Assembly (NCBI GenBank): GCA_913064995.1
Contig: CAJYBL010000002.1
Coordinates: forward strand, 1-35,866
DNA length: 35,866 bases
Direction: 5' to 3'
Origin: an uncultured Alphaproteobacteria bacterium
Lineage (GTDB): Bacteria; Pseudomonadota; Alphaproteobacteria; Puniceispirillales; Puniceispirillaceae
Each line of letters starts with the position of its first letter. Position 1 is the first letter of the stretch. The notes under the pieces are model-generated. The model saw only the letters and a list, made by a program, of their open reading frames with translations. It ran no database searches and had not been told where the DNA came from. A program made the position numbers and the translations under genes. Of this stretch, positions 1-8,012 are shown in pieces.

Positions 1-55
1 TTTATTTTTTAATTCGGATTGCCTATTCAGACAAAATTGCTCAGAATAATGGTGC
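1..55. repeat. 55-bp direct repeat, left copy
   Basis: This stretch recurs at 3353-3407 in the same orientation, with 52 of 55 positions identical; the differences are at offsets 37, 46 and 52. The two copies bracket the TRAP transporter genes. The window starts exactly at the first base of the repeat, as expected if an assembly broke at a sequence present more than once in the genome. I see no transposase or terminal inverted repeats. Confidence 0.95.
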
Positions 56-268
56 ACTCGACAGGATGATGTTTCCTCCTACAGGCACTAAACAACAACT
101 TCATCCAAGCGTTTCTGACAGTCTAAGTGCCAGCAGTTGCAAGCCCTCCATCTAATTATACGACGAGGCGCCATTGCTGTAACAATAGGGGCGTCACTCG
201 CAGCTAGCCTTTTACCGAAATCACGTTATATCTGGCGACCTATCGGGTCAGAGAGACTTATCGGATTA
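56..268. other. Non-coding stretch downstream of dctM
   Basis: No convincing gene is visible between the left repeat and the dctM stop. A plus-strand frame is open from 119 to the tag at about 278-280, but it has no start codon and no recognisable domain. No U-tract hairpin that would end dctM transcription is evident. Confidence 0.5.
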
Positions 269-1540
269 TTATCTGGTTAGCAAAGACGGGAGCCAGGTGG
301 AGGCTTCAGGAATCAGGATCATCAAAATCCCATAAAGAATGCCAACACCGACAAAAAGTGGCACCTCGCGGAATGCCTTGGCCGGGTTTTCCTGAATGAC
401 GCTGGCGCTTGTGTAAATGCCGACACAGACCGGCGGGGTGATCATGCCGATCCCGGCAAAGGCGACGAACACCACATATAGGTGCAGCAGACTCTGGTTG
501 AAGGACAGGGTGATCGCGGCAAAGATCGGCACGGTGAGATAGAAAACCGGAACGATCTCGACAAAGGTGCCGAGCAGCAGGCAGATGATCGCCAGCGCCA
601 CCCAGAACAGCGCAAACGTCGCGCCCATATCGGTGAAATAACTGACGATCTGTTGCGGGATCTGGCTGTAGGTCAGGACCACGCTGAGGAAGGTAGCGGT
701 CGCAATGATGGCGAAAATGATCGCTGTGATCGTCGCCGTTTCTTTGAGCGCAAGACACAGCGATGCGAAGGTCAGTTCCCGGTAGATGAAAAATCCCATC
801 ACGATCGCCCAAACGCCAGCAACTGCTGCTGACTCAGATGGGGTCAGCAAGCCCGCATAAATGCCGCCAAGAATGATGGTCGGGGTAAATAATCCGGGCA
901 GCGCGCCAAGAAAACTGCGCCAGCGTTCCGCAGCCGAGGCCGGTTCTGGGTTGCGGATGTTGCGGCATTTGATCAGGACAACAATGACCATAAAGACGAG
1001 AAGGATCAGCCCCGGGATCACTCCGGCAGCAAAGGTCTGCGAGACCGGGACATTGGTGAGGGCGCTGAACAATATCGCGGCATTTGAGGGTGGAATCAGG
1101 GCTTCGAGAAGCGCGGCCGAGGCCGCCAGAACGATGACAAAGGGTCTAGGGTATCCCTGTTCGAGCATCTTTGGCATCATGATCGTGCCAACAGCCGTGA
1201 TGGCGGCCAGAATGGAGCCACAGAAAGCGGCAAAAAACCCCATGGCAATAACCATGGCAATGCCAAGACCGCCCGGCCAATGGCCGACAAGCGCCGTGGC
1301 AAAATCCACCAGGCGTTTGGCAGCCCCACCGCGGAGCATCACCATCCCGGCGAAAATGAACAAAGGCACGGCAACCAGAATGTGCTTTGTCATCGCGCCA
1401 AAGGAGACCTGAATCAAGGTTGACCAGGGTAGGCCAAGACCGAGGATGGCGGCAGCCGAGCTGCCGATACCAAATACCAAAAAGATCGGCACCGACATGA
1501 GCAACAGCAGGAGTGAAGAGAAGATTGCAAGCGCGTACAT
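269..1540 (-). CDS. dctM: TRAP transporter large permease subunit (DctM family)
   Basis: This is the large membrane subunit of a tripartite ATP-independent periplasmic transporter, which uses the ion gradient to move a substrate handed over by the periplasmic binding protein. The 423-residue protein is almost entirely hydrophobic, with about 12 membrane segments, and matches the usual family length. Family hallmarks are the GGAAKRLVDFA stretch near residue 71, the Gly-rich segment around 90-115, the PPSNAAILFSA stretch near 150 and PSESAAVAG near 233. The ATG at 1538-1540 lies 3 bp after the stop of the small subunit gene, so the two are co-transcribed and probably translationally coupled. 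The substrate cannot be read from this subunit. Confidence 0.95.
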   Translation of the reverse strand: MYALAIFSSLLLLLMSVPIFLVFGIGSSAAAILGLGLPWSTLIQVSFGAMTKHILVAVPLFIFAGMVMLRGGAAKRLVDFATALVGHWPGGLGIAMVIAMGFFAAFCGSILAAITAVGTIMMPKMLEQGYPRPFVIVLAASAALLEALIPPSNAAILFSALTNVPVSQTFAAGVIPGLILLVFMVIVVLIKCRNIRNPEPASAAERWRSFLGALPGLFTPTIILGGIYAGLLTPSESAAVAGVWAIVMGFFIYRELTFASLCLALKETATITAIIFAIIATATFLSVVLTYSQIPQQIVSYFTDMGATFALFWVALAIICLLLGTFVEIVPVFYLTVPIFAAITLSFNQSLLHLYVVFVAFAGIGMITPPVCVGIYTSASVIQENPAKAFREVPLFVGVGILYGILMILIPEASTWLPSLLTR

Positions 1541-1543
1541 GGG

Positions 1544-2101
1544 TTAAATCTTCTCCAGACTTTTGGTCGGGTTAGTCTGGACCGGATCATTGGGCGCTGG
1601 GCCAACCAGCGCCAAGAGTTCAACCAGAATCAGCTCCAGCGCGAATAAGATCATTATCCCAAAGCCGCAAGGAAAGGCCAGATACACCCACCAGACCGGG
1701 ATTTCAATTTCCAGCTCCATGACCTGCCCCAGCATGAAATAGAGGCTGGTGGCCTCAACCCCAGCTACAAGAAAGACGATGGATGACAGCAGGGCGATCA
1801 CCGCGATAATCAGTCTTAGGACCGATAATTGCCGTGGGGCCAGAAGATTGTTAAGAACATCCACCTTGATATGGGTGCCGGATTTCAACAACGGCCCCAG
1901 AAGCGGGAAGACAAGCCAGCTAGTGAGGATTGGTGGCAGTTCGATGAACCAATCATAGCCGGTGCCGGAGGCGTATCTGATCAGCGCGCTCAGGAACAGC
2001 GCAAGCACCATGTTGGCGACAATGAAAATCGCCAGCAGATAAATCGCTTTCTCAAGCCATTCATTCAGCTTGGACAAAGATGCAAGCGCGGCTTTCAACA
2101 C
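1544..2101 (-). CDS. dctQ: TRAP transporter small permease subunit (DctQ family)
   Basis: This is the small membrane subunit that pairs with DctM in TRAP transporters. The 185-residue protein has four predicted membrane segments, roughly residues 18-40, 53-73, 90-112 and 135-158. Its N-terminal LSKLNEWLEK helix and the later PLLKSGTHIKVDVL segment are typical of DctQ. It sits between the binding-protein gene, 36 bp upstream, and dctM, 3 bp downstream, which confirms the assignment although DctQ proteins are poorly conserved in sequence. Confidence 0.92.
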   Translation of the reverse strand: MLKAALASLSKLNEWLEKAIYLLAIFIVANMVLALFLSALIRYASGTGYDWFIELPPILTSWLVFPLLGPLLKSGTHIKVDVLNNLLAPRQLSVLRLIIAVIALLSSIVFLVAGVEATSLYFMLGQVMELEIEIPVWWVYLAFPCGFGIMILFALELILVELLALVGPAPNDPVQTNPTKSLEKI

Positions 2102-2137
2102 AGCGCCTGCCTCGTTGTTTTGAGTGCGGGATGCAAG

Positions 2138-3166
2138 CTAGTTGGCAGCATATTGCTGGGCCTTGACCAGCGTATCCTCATCGAACATGTCTGCCATTGC
2201 CGGCATCACCTCATCCTGCATCAATTTATTGAACTTTGCTTTCTCGGCACCGCTTAGTTCGGTGACAACGCCACCACGCTCAATAAATTTCTTCAAGGTA
2301 TCCTCACCCGCGCCCAGAATGTTATCAGTTGCAATCTGGCCAACTTCAGCGCCAACAGTCAAAACCAGCTCCCGCAAATCATCAGGCAAACTGCTCATCC
2401 AATCACGGTTGGCCATGATGTAAGCATCGGCAAAATACTGATAGGGCTTTTGACCATAGGTTAGATATTCCCACCAGCTGTAGGCTTCAATTGATCCCGG
2501 AGGGCTATTAATCGTGTCGATCATGCCGGTCTGAAGCGAGGTGTAGACCTCACCAGTTGGCAGTGAGACAGCGTTGGCACCAAGCGCCTTCCACATCGGA
2601 AGCTCACTTTTCAACAGGCGGCGGGCTTTCAGCCCCTTCATCACGTCAATGCCGGTCAATTCACGGGCGCTGCTGAAGGTCATCACCGGACCAACAGGGT
2701 TATACATGATCAGCTGCGATTTGCTCTTTCTGGTGATATCCCCCCAGATTTCCTGGCCCTTGTCCGAATTCAGGAAAAATCCACGCTGCTGTTCATAGGA
2801 GGCAAACAGACCGGGATAGGAGGCAACATTGAAATTCTTGTTGATCGGCGGAAAGCTGACAACCCCAACAACGCCGCCAAGCTCAACAGCGCCAGAGGTG
2901 ATGGCGCCAAGAACCTCTCTAATGCCGAAAAGCTGTTTGGAGGGATAATATTCGATCTTTAGCCGCCCACCAGACCTCTTTGTCACCTCATCGGCAAACA
3001 TCTGTGAATGGATCGAGCTTTGATGGGTTGGACTCCAATGTCCAGACATGCGCGCGACAATCTGGTCAGCAACGGCCTGAAATGAAGTGAGCGATATTGT
3101 CAGGGCAATGCCCCACGCAACGGGTTTGGTGACGCCACGCAAGGCGGCAGAAAGAAGTCTTCTCAT
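2138..3166 (-). CDS. dctP: TRAP transporter periplasmic substrate-binding protein (DctP family)
   Basis: This periplasmic receptor delivers the substrate to the DctQM permease. The 342-residue protein has a signal peptide ending about AVA|DQ (residues 31-35). The mature part shows the DctP fold pattern: GGRLKIEYYPSKQLFG, then GAVELGGV, and GLKARRL, where an Arg normally clamps the substrate carboxylate. VYTSLQTGMIDTINSPP is the typical hinge-side segment. The start at 3164-3166 is supported by an excellent Shine-Dalgarno (aaggagg) 7 bases upstream. It is the first gene of a dctPQM operon. A carboxylate substrate is likely from the family, but its identity is unknown; the neighbouring catabolic genes make a linked substrate possible. 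Confidence 0.95.
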   Translation of the reverse strand: MRRLLSAALRGVTKPVAWGIALTISLTSFQAVADQIVARMSGHWSPTHQSSIHSQMFADEVTKRSGGRLKIEYYPSKQLFGIREVLGAITSGAVELGGVVGVVSFPPINKNFNVASYPGLFASYEQQRGFFLNSDKGQEIWGDITRKSKSQLIMYNPVGPVMTFSSARELTGIDVMKGLKARRLLKSELPMWKALGANAVSLPTGEVYTSLQTGMIDTINSPPGSIEAYSWWEYLTYGQKPYQYFADAYIMANRDWMSSLPDDLRELVLTVGAEVGQIATDNILGAGEDTLKKFIERGGVVTELSGAEKAKFNKLMQDEVMPAMADMFDEDTLVKAQQYAAN

Positions 3167-3498
3167 TTATTCCTCCTTGTGATGCAGTCCCTTTATAATC
3201 CACATGAATCAGTGACTTGCATTTTACTATGCAGAAAATCAGTCAACCGACAGACTCTTGCTTTACCCAATTATTAGAATCGAAGTATGGGATTACCAAG
3301 AATTGATAACAAATATAATTTGCAAATAAATACATTTGTATAATGTATAGGTTTTATTTTTTAATTCGGATTGCCTATTCAGACAAAACTGCTCAGACTA
3401 ATGTTGCTTGCAAAATGAAACAGTAACCAAAGCAAAAGGCGCACCGGAAGCCAAAGCTGCTGGATGACGAAGATCATAACCAGATTTTAGGGAATAAT
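3167..3498. promoter_or_regulatory. Divergent intergenic region with right repeat copy
   Basis: This AT-rich spacer separates dctP (minus strand) from the peptidase gene (plus strand), so it should carry the promoters of both directions. The part next to dctP, about 3220-3350, is particularly AT-rich. It also contains the right copy of the 55-bp repeat. I could not assign specific -35/-10 boxes or an operator with confidence. Confidence 0.5.
3353..3407. repeat. 55-bp direct repeat, right copy
   Basis: Second copy of the repeat at 1-55, same orientation, 52 of 55 identical, offset by 3352 bp. The segment from one repeat to the other holds the complete dctPQM cassette and nothing else recognisable. 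Confidence 0.95.
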
Positions 3499-4257
3499 AT
3501 GCGGGGGCTGGTTCAGATATTTGCTGTTGGCGGCGGAGGCTTTACCCATTCGCAAGATGGTGATCGCCGTGATATGCTGCTTGAGGATCGTCTGCTGGCG
3601 TTGGTTGGGCCGGTTGCCAAACTGAAAATCGGTTATATCGGCCACGCCAATAATGATCGGGCGGATCGTCTCAAGGCTTTTTATACGCGGTTTGAGGGCT
3701 GTGCGAGAACAACGCATTTGCCGATAACGGCAGATGCGGCGATGGCACAAGATTTTTTGCAGGATCTGGATATTCTTTATGTTGGCGGGGGAACAACAAC
3801 AGCAATGCTGTCACATTGGCGCAAATCAGGTATTGCCGATTTATTGTTGGCAGCGATACGCCGGGGGCTTGTTGCATCCGGGGTTAGTGCCGGAGCGATT
3901 TGCTGGTTTTCCGACTTGCTGTTGAAAACCGGAGAGGATTGTTTTGAACCCCAGTTTGAACAGCATAAGGGGCTTGGGCTTATTGCCGGAAGCGCGTGCC
4001 CGCATTTCAGCAGCGAGCCAGCCCGAAAGCAGGCCATTGAAGCGGCGATTGCCAGTCGGCAATTACAATCAGGAATAGCCATTGATGATGGTGTTGGCGT
4101 GCATATTATCAATGGTGTGGTTGCCGAGATTGTGCGCGCTCGCAGCAGCGGGTCGGCTTATCTGCTAGCACCAGATGGTGGCATGAATACCCATCAGCCG
4201 CTCACGCACGGTCACCGGCTTGGAATGGGGTCAGCAAATGGGGATGCAAGCATATGA
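3499..4257 (+). CDS. Peptidase S51 family protein (dipeptidase E-like)
   Basis: Peptidase E-type enzymes are cytoplasmic serine peptidases, related to class I glutamine amidotransferases, that typically remove N-terminal Asp from dipeptides; cyanophycinase is in the same family. The 252-residue protein shows the family layout: a GGGGF loop at 11-15, YVGGGTT at 94-100, the nucleophile elbow GVSAGA with Ser130, and CPHFSSE with His169 and Glu173. The start follows an aggga-type ribosome site. Its stop overlaps the ATG of the next gene (ATGA), so the two are translationally coupled. This coupling suggests a job on an amide or peptide form of the methyltransferase substrate, which is inference. 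Substrate specificity is unknown. Confidence 0.82.
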   Translation: MRGLVQIFAVGGGGFTHSQDGDRRDMLLEDRLLALVGPVAKLKIGYIGHANNDRADRLKAFYTRFEGCARTTHLPITADAAMAQDFLQDLDILYVGGGTTTAMLSHWRKSGIADLLLAAIRRGLVASGVSAGAICWFSDLLLKTGEDCFEPQFEQHKGLGLIAGSACPHFSSEPARKQAIEAAIASRQLQSGIAIDDGVGVHIINGVVAEIVRARSSGSAYLLAPDGGMNTHQPLTHGHRLGMGSANGDASI

Positions 4258-5807
4258 GACGGGGTAAAGGGGTGGGTCGATCAAGAATGGGACGCAAAAG
4301 GCGGAATAAAAACGCTGCTGATAGCCCTGTCGAAAGCCTCGAGGGCAAGCGCATTATCGGTTTTGGGCGAGGCAATGGCCCGCTACATGACGCTGACATG
4401 GTCGCGGTTCATGAGGCGGCCTTGGCATTACTAGCAAATACCGGCCTTGCCGAAGCTTCGCCGATTGTTGTTGATCTTGTCGTGGCCGCTGGCGGCGGGC
4501 TTGATTCGCGTGGCCGGTTATTATTTTCACCGGATTTGGTGACGGCGGCGCTTGCTGGTTTGCGGCGCGATATCACGCTTTATGGGCGCGCCGGTGATAA
4601 TGACATGGCGCTGTCGTCAGGGGCGGTTCATGTTGGCACCGGTGGGGCATCACCATTGATCTTTGATGCGGGGCTTGGCAAATATCGCGAAACCAATCTT
4701 GTGGATCTTTATGATGCAGCGCGGCTTGTTGACCGGCTTGACCATGTTCATTTCTTCAGCCGTCCGGTTGTTGCTCGCGACATGCCGGATGCGCGTCATC
4801 TGGATGTGAATACTGCCTTTGCCTGTCTTGCTGGCACGGCGAAGCATGTTTTTACCAGCGCCTCGTCACCAGAATCGGTAAGGGATATTGCGACCATCTG
4901 CTATCAAATTGCCGGATCCGAAACGGCGTTTCGCGACAAGCCGTTCCTGTCGCTGAATGTTAACCATGTTGTGCCACCATTGCGGTTTGATCCAATTGCA
5001 CTCAATGTGATGGTCGAAGCAGTGCGCTTCGGCATTCCGGTGATGGTTAATTGCTTTGGCCAGCTTGGTGCCTCAAGCCCAGTCACAATTGCCGGCTGTG
5101 TGACGCAAACAATTGCCGAAACTCTTGCTGGAATGGTTATTGCCTGGCTGGTTAATCCCGAGGCGCGCGCCGTTTTTGGTCCACGACCGATGATTACCGA
5201 TTTGCGAACTGGCGGTATGGCGGGTGGCAGTGGTGAGCAGGCCTTACTGACCGCAGCCGCCATTCAGATGGCACGCTTTTACCAGCTTCCCTCATCAACA
5301 ATTGCCGGGGCGACCGATAGCAAAAGCCCCGACGCGCAAAGCGGCTATGAAAAATGTTTGAATGTCACACAGACGGTTCATGCAGGGGCCAATATCATCA
5401 CGCAGGCCTGCGGTGCGCAGGCTGGCCTTATGGGACTGTCGCTTGCGGCACTGGTTATTGATAATGACATGCTGGGAAGCATTCTGCGCGCCAGCGGCCC
5501 TGTTGCCGTATCGCCCGAAACGATTGCGCTGGAATCGATCGATCGGGTGGCGTGCGGTATTGGTCATTTTCTTGGCGAGCCAGAAACCTATGCGCGGATG
5601 CATTCAGATTTTCTATATCCGAAAACTGTCGATCGTCTAGGTATAGCGGCATGGGAGGAAGCAGGAAAACCTGACATGCGTGATAATGCGCATGATCAGG
5701 TTAGGACGATTCTTGAGGAGCATCACCCAACTTATATTGACGCTAAAAGCGAAATGATATTGCGCAAGGCGCTTCCTATTTTGCTGTCGCCAAAAGATCA
5801 AACCTAA
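4254..5807 (+). CDS. MttB-superfamily (COG5598) methyltransferase, non-pyrrolysine type
   Basis: Members of this superfamily move a methyl group from quaternary or tertiary amines to a corrinoid protein; MttB acts on trimethylamine and MtgB on glycine betaine. The 517-residue protein has the family core: VHVGTGGASPL near 125, a central TIM-barrel-like region, DLRTGGMAGGSGEQAL near 322-337 and ATDSKSPDAQSGYEK near 355. The reading frame has no internal amber codon, so it is a pyrrolysine-free member. The start overlaps the preceding stop; a second ATG 11 codons in is an alternative, and the first 20 residues are unusually basic. No corrinoid protein or reactivase gene is nearby, so the methyl acceptor is unclear. 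It ends 4 bp inside the convergent lysR gene. Confidence 0.85.
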   Translation: MRRGKGVGRSRMGRKRRNKNAADSPVESLEGKRIIGFGRGNGPLHDADMVAVHEAALALLANTGLAEASPIVVDLVVAAGGGLDSRGRLLFSPDLVTAALAGLRRDITLYGRAGDNDMALSSGAVHVGTGGASPLIFDAGLGKYRETNLVDLYDAARLVDRLDHVHFFSRPVVARDMPDARHLDVNTAFACLAGTAKHVFTSASSPESVRDIATICYQIAGSETAFRDKPFLSLNVNHVVPPLRFDPIALNVMVEAVRFGIPVMVNCFGQLGASSPVTIAGCVTQTIAETLAGMVIAWLVNPEARAVFGPRPMITDLRTGGMAGGSGEQALLTAAAIQMARFYQLPSSTIAGATDSKSPDAQSGYEKCLNVTQTVHAGANIITQACGAQAGLMGLSLAALVIDNDMLGSILRASGPVAVSPETIALESIDRVACGIGHFLGEPETYARMHSDFLYPKTVDRLGIAAWEEAGKPDMRDNAHDQVRTILEEHHPTYIDAKSEMILRKALPILLSPKDQT

Positions 5808-6718
5808 GGCGCAGATTTGATAATAGGATCATTTTTAAAAGCTGTGATTATGATGTCTGCCAATTGTCTGGTTTCCTGCGTCATCATGTCAATGCCGCGG
5901 GTAATAATCGCAATGTTATATTGCATATTCTGCACAATCGGCCGGGTCATGACGCCGCCTGAAGCAACCGACATGCGCGCCGAAAACGGATCAACAATGG
6001 CCGGAACACCAGCCTCACGAACCAGCGCTGCACCAGCCAGAACATTGGCAACACTATAGCGCGCATTGCTCTGAAATTTTTCGGCGAGGCTGGCGTCCAT
6101 GCCTTGCATTTCAAGCGGGTAGACACTGCCAAATGTCACAAATTCTACCTGGCCAGCAACATCCCTTAAATCGATAGGGTCTTCTGATTTTGCCAGAATA
6201 TGGCCCTCAGGGATTAAGGCGACATAATTCACCATGGTCTGGTAAAGGATGTCCACACCAACATAAGGCGGCGACCGCGAGACAATGCCAAGGTCAAATT
6301 GCTGCAGCCGGATTGCGTCGACAATGGCCGGTGTATTATGCGTGTATATGATCGAATGGGTCGAATCATCCTGCCGGCGCATCTGGCCAAGAGCCCGTGG
6401 CAAGAGCGATGTCGAAAATGTTGGAATGACACCAATGGAAATCTTACCAACCGCCTTTTTGCGAATTGAGGCTGCCAGGTCATCAAGCCGCTCAATGTTG
6501 AGGAACGTGCTTTCAACCGCCAAATGAAAACGTCGCGCCTCAACAGTCGCGATAATGCCGCGCCCCTGACGAACAAAAAGGGCAAAACCAAGATTCAACT
6601 CAAGGTCGCGAATAAGCCGCGTGACACTTGGCTGAGAGACCAGCATTTGCTTTGCTGCACCAGTGATCGAACCAGTTTGCATAACAGCGTTAAAGGCCTT
6701 GAGTTGGCGAAAATTCAT
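5804..6718 (-). CDS. LysR-family transcriptional regulator
   Basis: A LysR-type DNA-binding regulator that senses a small-molecule co-inducer. I place the start at 6718 (MNFRQLKAFN, 304 aa) because this is where LysR proteins normally begin and it has an aagggg ribosome site just upstream; the frame extends 16 codons further but without support. Residues 1-60 form the winged HTH, with TGSITGAAKQMLVSQPSVTR as its centre; residues about 90-295 form the ligand-binding domain. It is divergent from the hydroxyacid dehydrogenase gene with a 64-bp gap, the classic arrangement for a regulator and its target operon. The co-inducer is probably an intermediate of that operon. Confidence 0.92.
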   Translation of the reverse strand: MNFRQLKAFNAVMQTGSITGAAKQMLVSQPSVTRLIRDLELNLGFALFVRQGRGIIATVEARRFHLAVESTFLNIERLDDLAASIRKKAVGKISIGVIPTFSTSLLPRALGQMRRQDDSTHSIIYTHNTPAIVDAIRLQQFDLGIVSRSPPYVGVDILYQTMVNYVALIPEGHILAKSEDPIDLRDVAGQVEFVTFGSVYPLEMQGMDASLAEKFQSNARYSVANVLAGAALVREAGVPAIVDPFSARMSVASGGVMTRPIVQNMQYNIAIITRGIDMMTQETRQLADIIITAFKNDPIIKSAP

Positions 6719-6752
6719 TTTATCCCCTTTTGGCCAATCATACCTTTTTTCT

Positions 6753-6767
6753 ATTAATTCATCCAAT
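6753..6767. promoter_or_regulatory. Possible LysR operator (ATT-N9-AAT)
   Basis: In the 64-bp gap between the divergent lysR and hydroxyacid dehydrogenase genes there is an ATT-N9-AAT dyad fitting the general LysR T-N11-A pattern. The gap is AT-rich, so chance occurrence is likely enough to keep confidence low. Confidence 0.3.
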
Positions 6768-6782
6768 AATTATATTTGCCTA

Positions 6783-8012
6783 ATGATTAAGCCGACTGAT
6801 AGCGTTTGTGCATGGCATCGACTGGGGTGGGTATTGGGCAAACAACTATTTTCTGTAGCTGAGGCACGGCAAGTCGCAAAACGGCGTCTGCCGCGCATGA
6901 TGTTTGATTTTATCGATGGCGCATCGGGTGATGAATCATTACGTGATCTCAATTCGGCAATGATTGACCATGTCAGATTGATGCCCCGCGTTCTGATTGA
7001 TATTTCCGAGCGCGCAATGTCAACGTCTATTCTGGGACAAGAAACAGGTCTTCCTTTCGGAATCGCGCCAATGGGTATGTGCGCGCTGTCATGGCCGGGA
7101 GCTGATTTCAGTCTGGCGCGTGGAGCGGCAAAGCGGCGCATACCTTTATGTGTGTCAACAGCATCGTCAATGGCACTTGAACAGGTGATCAAGCTAGCCG
7201 AGGGTCATGCCTGGTTTCAGCTTTATGCTGATCAGTCAAACGGGTTTGTTGATGAATTGGTCGACCGCGCCATTGCCGCCAATTATAAAATGCTGATTCT
7301 GACCGTTGATGTGCCCATCCCTTCAGTGCGGACACGCGACAAACGCAACGGGTTTTCCTTTCCAATGAACTGGGGCGCGTCACAGATATGGGACTTTGCC
7401 AGCCACCCCAGATGGTCGCTTGAAACCGCGCTTCACGCGATCCGGCATCAAATGCCACAGCCAATGAACTATGCCACATCAAGCCAGAAGACAACCTTTG
7501 TGCGGAATGCCAGCCGAGCCGGTGCCGACTGGAATTTTCTTGTCACTTTGCGTGACCGCTGGCCGGGCAAGCTGGTGGTCAAAGGAGTACAGTCGGTTGA
7601 GGATGCTTTACGCATAAAGACAATCGGGGCTGATGCCATTTATGTGTCGAACCATGGTGGTCGCCAGCTTAATGCCGCGCCGGTGGCAATTGACTCGCTT
7701 GTCGAAATCCGCAATGCGGTTGGTGGCGCGTTTCCGTTGATTTTTGATGGCGGTATCCGCAATGGCGAACATGTCATCAAAGCGCTAGCTGCTGGGGCAG
7801 ATTTTGTCATGCTGGGTCGCAGTGTGATGTATGGTCTTGGTGCAGGCGGTGCGGCTGGTCTTGCGCAAATTCTGGATTTGATCGAGGCCGAAGCAAGTTC
7901 GGTGATGGGTTTGCTTGGATGCCGAAATGTTGCCGAACTGGGCGCTGCAAATTTAGCTGGAAATTATGAACCTTTGATGTTGCGAACAATGCTGGAAAGG
8001 GCTGCCGAATGA
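6783..8012 (+). CDS. FMN-dependent 2-hydroxyacid dehydrogenase/oxidase (LldD/mandelate/glycolate oxidase family)
   Basis: This flavoenzyme oxidises an (S)-2-hydroxyacid to a 2-oxoacid. From the ATG at 6783 it has 409 residues, normal for the family. Visible landmarks are RRLPRMMFDFIDGASGDE near the N-terminus, GIAPMG, WFQLYADQ, LTVDVP, KLVVKGVQS (flavin-binding Lys), the catalytic His-Arg segment SNHGGRQL (His about residue 291) and the phosphate-binding DGGIRNGEHVIKALAAGA followed by MLGR. The start is uncertain: the frame is open back to 6663, inside lysR, and 6783 lacks a clear ribosome site; a TTG at 6834 is another option. Its stop overlaps the next gene's ATG. A decarboxylating partner immediately downstream argues that the product is a 2-oxoacid. 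Substrate unknown. Confidence 0.9.
   Translation: MIKPTDSVCAWHRLGWVLGKQLFSVAEARQVAKRRLPRMMFDFIDGASGDESLRDLNSAMIDHVRLMPRVLIDISERAMSTSILGQETGLPFGIAPMGMCALSWPGADFSLARGAAKRRIPLCVSTASSMALEQVIKLAEGHAWFQLYADQSNGFVDELVDRAIAANYKMLILTVDVPIPSVRTRDKRNGFSFPMNWGASQIWDFASHPRWSLETALHAIRHQMPQPMNYATSSQKTTFVRNASRAGADWNFLVTLRDRWPGKLVVKGVQSVEDALRIKTIGADAIYVSNHGGRQLNAAPVAIDSLVEIRNAVGGAFPLIFDGGIRNGEHVIKALAAGADFVMLGRSVMYGLGAGGAAGLAQILDLIEAEASSVMGLLGCRNVAELGAANLAGNYEPLMLRTMLERAAE

Noticed and set aside
119-280. Plus-strand open frame after the left repeat, possibly a gene remnant
   Set aside because: It has no start codon, is only about 53 codons long, and I see no recognisable domain in its translation.
861-1412. 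183-codon plus-strand frame
   Set aside because: It lies fully antisense to dctM, has low-complexity Ala/Arg/Met content and no domain; it is a shadow of the real gene.
4254-5807. Pyrrolysine-type (amber-containing) MttB
   Set aside because: The frame has no internal TAG; the protein reads straight through at normal length.
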